Assembly: GCA_021160565.1 (NCBI GenBank)
Contig: JAGHCG010000118.1
Location: forward strand, 1-6,423
Origin: a bacterium
GTDB lineage: Bacteria; Ratteibacteria; UBA8468; B48-G9; JAFGKM01
DNA length: 6,423 bases
Direction: 5' to 3'
The notes below the pieces were generated by a model. That model saw nothing but the letters and a program-made list of their open reading frames with translations, searched no databases and was not told where the DNA came from. Below are positions 6,152-6,423 of this stretch, one piece after another (position 1 is the first letter of the stretch; every line of letters starts with the position of its first letter). Both the position numbers and the translations under genes were made by a program.

Positions 6152-6165
6152 AAGTAAAATTAAAC

Positions 6166-6194
6166 TTGACAAATTTTGAAATGTAGAATATAAT
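6166..6194 (+). promoter_or_regulatory. Perfect consensus sigma-70 promoter of the lacI-type gene
   Basis: TTGACA (6166-6171) and TATAAT (6189-6194) both match the consensus exactly and are separated by the ideal 17 bp. Transcription should start around 6200-6202, leaving a leader of only about 11-13 nt before the ATG at 6213. Such a strong promoter in front of a LacI-type repressor gene suggests repression or autoregulation, but no operator overlapping the promoter is certain. Confidence 0.8.
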
Positions 6195-6212
6195 AAAAAG
6201 AGGTGAACGAAA

Positions 6213-6423
6213 ATGGTTACGATAAATGAAGTTGCAAAAAGAGCGGGAGTAACAAAAGCAACTGTTTCAAAAGCGTTAAATGAGAAAGAAGATATTTCAG
6301 AAAAAACCAAAAAGAAAATAAAGAAAATCGCAGAAGAACTTGGTTATATTCCAAATTCAATTGCAAGAGCACTTGTTAATAAAAAAACATATACAATTGG
6401 GATTATAGTGCCTTATCTTGGAA
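6213..6423 (+). CDS. LacI-family transcriptional regulator (5' part, cut by the window edge)
   Basis: The first 70 codons are present; the gene continues past the right edge. The N-terminus is a textbook LacI-family DNA-binding domain: TINEVAKRAGVTKATVSKALN (3-23) is the helix-turn-helix, with K15-A16 at the base-reading positions that are Y17-Q18 in LacI. Helix 3 follows, with EELGYIPN (41-48), then the hinge helix NSIARALVNKKT (48-59) with A53-L54, where the leucine normally inserts into the operator's central CG step. TIGIIVPYLG (61-70) starts the first strand of the periplasmic-binding-like effector domain. Members usually sense sugars and repress carbohydrate genes; the effector cannot be told from this fragment. 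AGGTGA (6201-6206) lies 6 nt before the ATG and very close to the predicted transcript 5' end. It forms its own transcription unit after ruvB. Confidence 0.94.
   Translation, partial: MVTINEVAKRAGVTKATVSKALNEKEDISEKTKKKIKKIAEELGYIPNSIARALVNKKTYTIGIIVPYLG

Larger units (their letters stand above)
5864..6165. other. Non-coding region between ruvB and the lacI-type gene
   Basis: No gene is called in this stretch of about 300 bases. Its left part (5864-5955) has a cluster of small hairpins and imperfect repeats. The right part has an AT-only-arm palindrome (6115-6132) and AATCGATT (6144-6151) just upstream of the lacI-type promoter. There is no strong GC-rich terminator hairpin followed by a clear T-run, so how the ruv operon ends is not obvious. 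Two short open stretches, 5998-6153 on + and 5954-6073 on -, lack a Shine-Dalgarno sequence or start and are not supported as genes. Confidence 0.55.

Noticed and set aside
1..6423. CRISPR array, insertion sequence, toxin-antitoxin or defence locus
   Set aside because: I found no regularly spaced repeats, transposase gene, terminal repeats or small paired genes; the window is housekeeping in character.

Overview
The window is AT-rich (about one third G+C by eye), with frequent ATA (Ile) and AGA (Arg) codons, tightly packed genes and everything on the + strand. It looks like chromosomal housekeeping DNA from a low-GC bacterium, possibly an anaerobe or thermophile from a poorly sampled lineage. 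I cannot name the phylum from the sequence. A RuvC resolvase argues against Bacilli, which generally use RecU instead.

Layout. Positions 1-266 hold no supported gene. A complete 5S rRNA gene (301-421) follows its own near-consensus promoter, and no 16S, 23S or tRNA gene is linked to it here. An extended -10 promoter (454-462) then leads into a six-gene run from 488 to 5863: an EF-G2-type translational GTPase, a bifunctional-nuclease (DUF151) family protein, a YebC/PmpR family protein, and the complete Holliday-junction set ruvC, ruvA and ruvB. Gaps are 2 to 12 nt and ruvC overlaps ruvA by 23 nt, so these genes are almost certainly one operon. Positions 5864-6165 are non-coding, with several small imperfect repeats and palindromes. 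A perfect consensus promoter (6166-6194) drives a LacI-family regulator that runs off the right edge (6213 onward).

How the parts fit. RuvA and RuvB form the branch-migration motor on Holliday junctions and RuvC cuts the junction. All the catalytic residues I looked for are present, so the resolvasome appears functional. The yebC-ruvC-ruvA-ruvB order is a common bacterial arrangement. The upstream half leans towards translation: 5S rRNA, an EF-G paralogue and YebC, whose family has been linked to relief of ribosome stalling. The lacI-type gene is a separate unit that probably controls a carbohydrate locus beyond the window.

I see no CRISPR array, insertion sequence, phage gene, defence system or clearly new multi-gene system. 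The points most worth checking are the solitary 5S with its own promoter, the altered switch regions of the EF-G2 protein, the SD-less TTG start of ruvC, a small repeat family (CTGGTAAG-type) found only in the two non-coding flanks, and the very short leader of the lacI-type gene.
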